This document shows, in pieces, positions 4,924 through 6,597 of a stretch of 6,597 bases of DNA. Each line of letters begins with the position of its first letter. Position 1 is the stretch's first letter. The notes beneath the pieces were generated by a model that saw only the letters and a program-made list of their open reading frames with translations, was not told the origin of the DNA and did no database searches. Both the position numbers and the translations under genes were made by a program. The stretch comes from Lachnospiraceae bacterium (GTDB taxonomy: Bacteria; Bacillota_A; Clostridia; Lachnospirales; Lachnospiraceae), in NCBI GenBank assembly GCA_017464045.1, contig JAFUEG010000275.1:1-6597 (forward strand), read 5' to 3'.

Positions 4924-6204
4924 CTATATTTCTTTCCTTACATTTTCTCTCGGTATGTAAAATGTAACGATGGTTCCGTATCCGACTTCGCTTTCAACCT
5001 TGATTTTTCCGTTAAGTATCCTTTTTAATCTATTGGCTACATTTTTAATTCCGACATGATTTATCCCGTCAAATTCTACGCTGTCTACATCAAACCCTTT
5101 GCCGTTATCTTCAATTTTTACAATGATATTATCGTCCTTTGCAAGTGTCGATATACGGACAGTTCCTTTTTTACCTGTCATGCTTATACCGTGTCTTATC
5201 GCATTTTCCACGATTGTCTGAACCGAAAGAGGCGGAACAAAAAAATCATTAACCTTTATGTCCTTAATAACCTCTATTTTATCAGGGAATCTTTGCATTT
5301 CAAGATAAACAAAGTTATCTACCGATTCCATCTCTCTTTCAAAGGATACCAGCTGCATATCATCTATCTGTTGTATATTTTCCCGCAGATATCCCGAAAA
5401 ATGATCCAACATCTCGACCGCCTTTTCAGGCTCCTCATAGCAAAGACTTCTTATAACCGCAAGATTGCTGTTTATAAAATGCGGCTTTATCTGCGCAAGC
5501 AAAAGATTATTTCTGTTTCTTTCAAGTGCAAGTTCGCTCTCTACAAGCGCATCCTTATTTTCATTATACTGGATAGCCGCAATATAAAAATAATATACTA
5601 AAATCTCGATAGCAATTATCGTAGGAAGATATATGGACGGCATATCAAAATTAGTAAGGAACTGTGCAAATATAATTGTCGCCATACAAAATGCCATTAT
5701 AATACCCTTGGATTTATTTTTTCCATTTAATATTCTTACAGAATAGACACATATTAAAACAACATAGAATATTTCCACAGCAAAAGGCAGAAAATTAAAT
5801 GTTCCACCCTCGTATCCATGATCCTCATAGTAATAATAAATAAGCCTTGTGCCAAATAAATCAAGAACATTAATAATTATCTTAATAAGCTGCGGGATAA
5901 ATATAAGGAACTTATGCTTTACATCAGATGTAAAATAATAAAAAAGCAGAGCTACCATAGGATAGAGACTGTAAATAAGCATGGCCTTATAAAATAAAAG
6001 CCTATAATTTAAATTATGTTCATCTATCCATATCTCCGCAAATTCAAGCAAAGACAGAGCAAATGTAAGTAACACCATGATGTATATACGCCCTGTCTTC
6101 TCAAATATCCCACTACGTTTAGTTAATTCCACCATAACTATTATGGTCAAAAGAGCCATAACAGTCGGATAACAATTACTTAAATATTCTACGACTATAT
6201 TCAT
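4924..6204 (-). CDS. Membrane sensor histidine kinase, LytS/His_kinase class
   Basis: A 426-residue integral membrane kinase. The N-terminal half has about seven hydrophobic segments (roughly 13-28, 40-57, 70-91, 99-117, 137-157, 167-186, 192-212) with no large extracellular domain. It probably senses a membrane-related or small hydrophobic signal. A short linker (ENKDALVESELALERNRN) leads to the phospho-acceptor region QIKPHF with H242. The ATPase domain follows: N-box IVENAIRHG (331-339), G1 box DNGKGF (366-371), G2 box HVGIKNVANRLKRI (383-396) and GYGT (408-411). The H-box is unusual: after PHF the family expects (L/I)(F/Y)N(T/S)L, but here it is INSNL, so the conserved Asn falls one position early. 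The gene starts 3 bases after the MarR-family stop, with a weak GAAGAAG site, so translation is probably coupled to that gene. The response regulator lies directly downstream. Confidence 0.92.
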   Translation of the reverse strand: MNIVVEYLSNCYPTVMALLTIIVMVELTKRSGIFEKTGRIYIMVLLTFALSLLEFAEIWIDEHNLNYRLLFYKAMLIYSLYPMVALLFYYFTSDVKHKFLIFIPQLIKIIINVLDLFGTRLIYYYYEDHGYEGGTFNFLPFAVEIFYVVLICVYSVRILNGKNKSKGIIMAFCMATIIFAQFLTNFDMPSIYLPTIIAIEILVYYFYIAAIQYNENKDALVESELALERNRNNLLLAQIKPHFINSNLAVIRSLCYEEPEKAVEMLDHFSGYLRENIQQIDDMQLVSFEREMESVDNFVYLEMQRFPDKIEVIKDIKVNDFFVPPLSVQTIVENAIRHGISMTGKKGTVRISTLAKDDNIIVKIEDNGKGFDVDSVEFDGINHVGIKNVANRLKRILNGKIKVESEVGYGTIVTFYIPRENVRKEI

Positions 6205-6207
6205 TTC

Positions 6208-6597
6208 TTATTCTTCTTCCAATTCCCCAAGAAGCTTGTACAAAAGCTTATATAACGTCTCTGCCTCCTCCGGCTCAAGTCTTATGCACGAACCAATCTG
6301 GAGTGGTACGTCTACTGCCTTTTTCTTTAGATCCTCCCCGGCTTTTGTTATCGTTACATTTAGCACTCTTTCATCCTCGGAATCTCTTTCCCTTGTAACA
6401 TATCCCATATGCTCAAGCTTTTTTAATACCGGAGTCAAAGTACCCGAATCAAGATATAAAAAGCCTCCTAAATCCTTGACATTAATCTTTTTTTGTTCCC
6501 ACATAACCATCATCGTTATGTACTGGGTATAGGTAAGACCTATATTATCCAAAAATGGTTTGTATCTTTTTACTATACCCTTGCCGCACGCATAAAG
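6208..6597 (-). CDS. MarR-family regulator, OhrR type (5' end outside window)
   Basis: A winged-helix DNA-binding regulator. The frame is open to the window edge, and the first visible residues, LYACGKGIVKRYKPFL, align with the OhrR dimerisation helix. The TTG near 6552 is therefore not the start and the true start lies beyond 6597. The OhrR signature LYLDSGTLTP is present in the recognition-helix region, followed by KKLEHMGYVTRERDSEDER and the wing NVTITKAG. In OhrR proteins organic peroxide oxidises a cysteine near the N-terminus, in the CFALYA motif; that position lies a few residues beyond the edge and cannot be checked. Another cysteine at codon 6288-6286 (IGSC) lies where some two-cysteine OhrR proteins may have their resolving residue, which is an inference. 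The usual role is repression of a peroxide-reductase gene, but here the next gene downstream is a histidine kinase 3 bases away, suggesting co-regulation. Confidence 0.87.
   Translation of the reverse strand, partial: LYACGKGIVKRYKPFLDNIGLTYTQYITMMVMWEQKKINVKDLGGFLYLDSGTLTPVLKKLEHMGYVTRERDSEDERVLNVTITKAGEDLKKKAVDVPLQIGSCIRLEPEEAETLYKLLYKLLGELEEE

Noticed and set aside
5056..5601. Plus-strand open frame of 181 codons opposite the histidine kinase
   Set aside because: It lies antisense to a well-supported kinase domain, its translation resembles no domain, and it has no ribosome site. The same holds for the other plus-strand frames at 1265-1522, 1530-1859, 2008-2193, 3054-3356, 4472-4906 and 6236-6532.
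6208..6552. Complete MarR-family gene starting at the TTG at 6552
   Set aside because: The frame continues upstream to the window edge with residues matching the OhrR N-terminal helix, so the real start is outside the window.

Overview
The window looks like a chromosomal segment of a low-GC Gram-positive anaerobe, most likely a clostridium of the Lachnospiraceae type. This is inferred from the AT-rich intergenic DNA, the T-box leader with its intrinsic terminator, the SARP-like response regulator, the Rpn/PD-(D/E)XK transposase-type protein and a surface protein remnant with a PxTGD sorting signal. Every gene I accept lies on the minus strand, so transcription runs from high to low coordinates. 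No rRNA, tRNA, CRISPR array or intact insertion sequence is visible.

Read in the direction of transcription, the window opens (6597-4106) with a tight three-gene unit. It holds an OhrR-type MarR regulator cut by the window edge, a membrane histidine kinase of the LytS/His_kinase class, and a response regulator with a SARP-like winged helix. The first two genes are 3 bases apart and the last two 47 bases apart. A very long AT-rich hairpin (3995-4063) closes the unit. A thiol-based peroxide sensor in one operon with a two-component pair is the most interesting gene arrangement here.

Next (3906-3070) is an Rpn-family nuclease/transposase gene interrupted by one in-frame TAA. Codons on both sides keep the same frame and the family sequence, so the gene appears recently broken by a point mutation. 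Its likely terminator (2869-2900) is about 170 bases downstream. The AT-rich stretch 2727-3069 holds no gene but contains a TATAAT box and a pair of 9-bp palindromes.

2726-2445 is the C-terminal end of a cell-wall surface protein (one InlB/Listeria-Bacteroides type repeat plus a sorting signal) with no proper start, followed by two hairpins. From a promoter embedded in an inverted repeat (2271-2299) a two-gene operon follows: a CobW/COG0523 GTPase-like protein (2223-1168) with degenerate metal and guanine motifs, and a VanZ-family membrane protein (1162-695).

The last transcription unit starts at a promoter near 622-650 and carries a complete tryptophan-specific T-box riboswitch (about 615-344). 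Its specifier codon is TGG and its tRNA-end bulge is TGGC. It controls the TrpB2-type tryptophan synthase beta chain whose first 83 codons are present (249-1).
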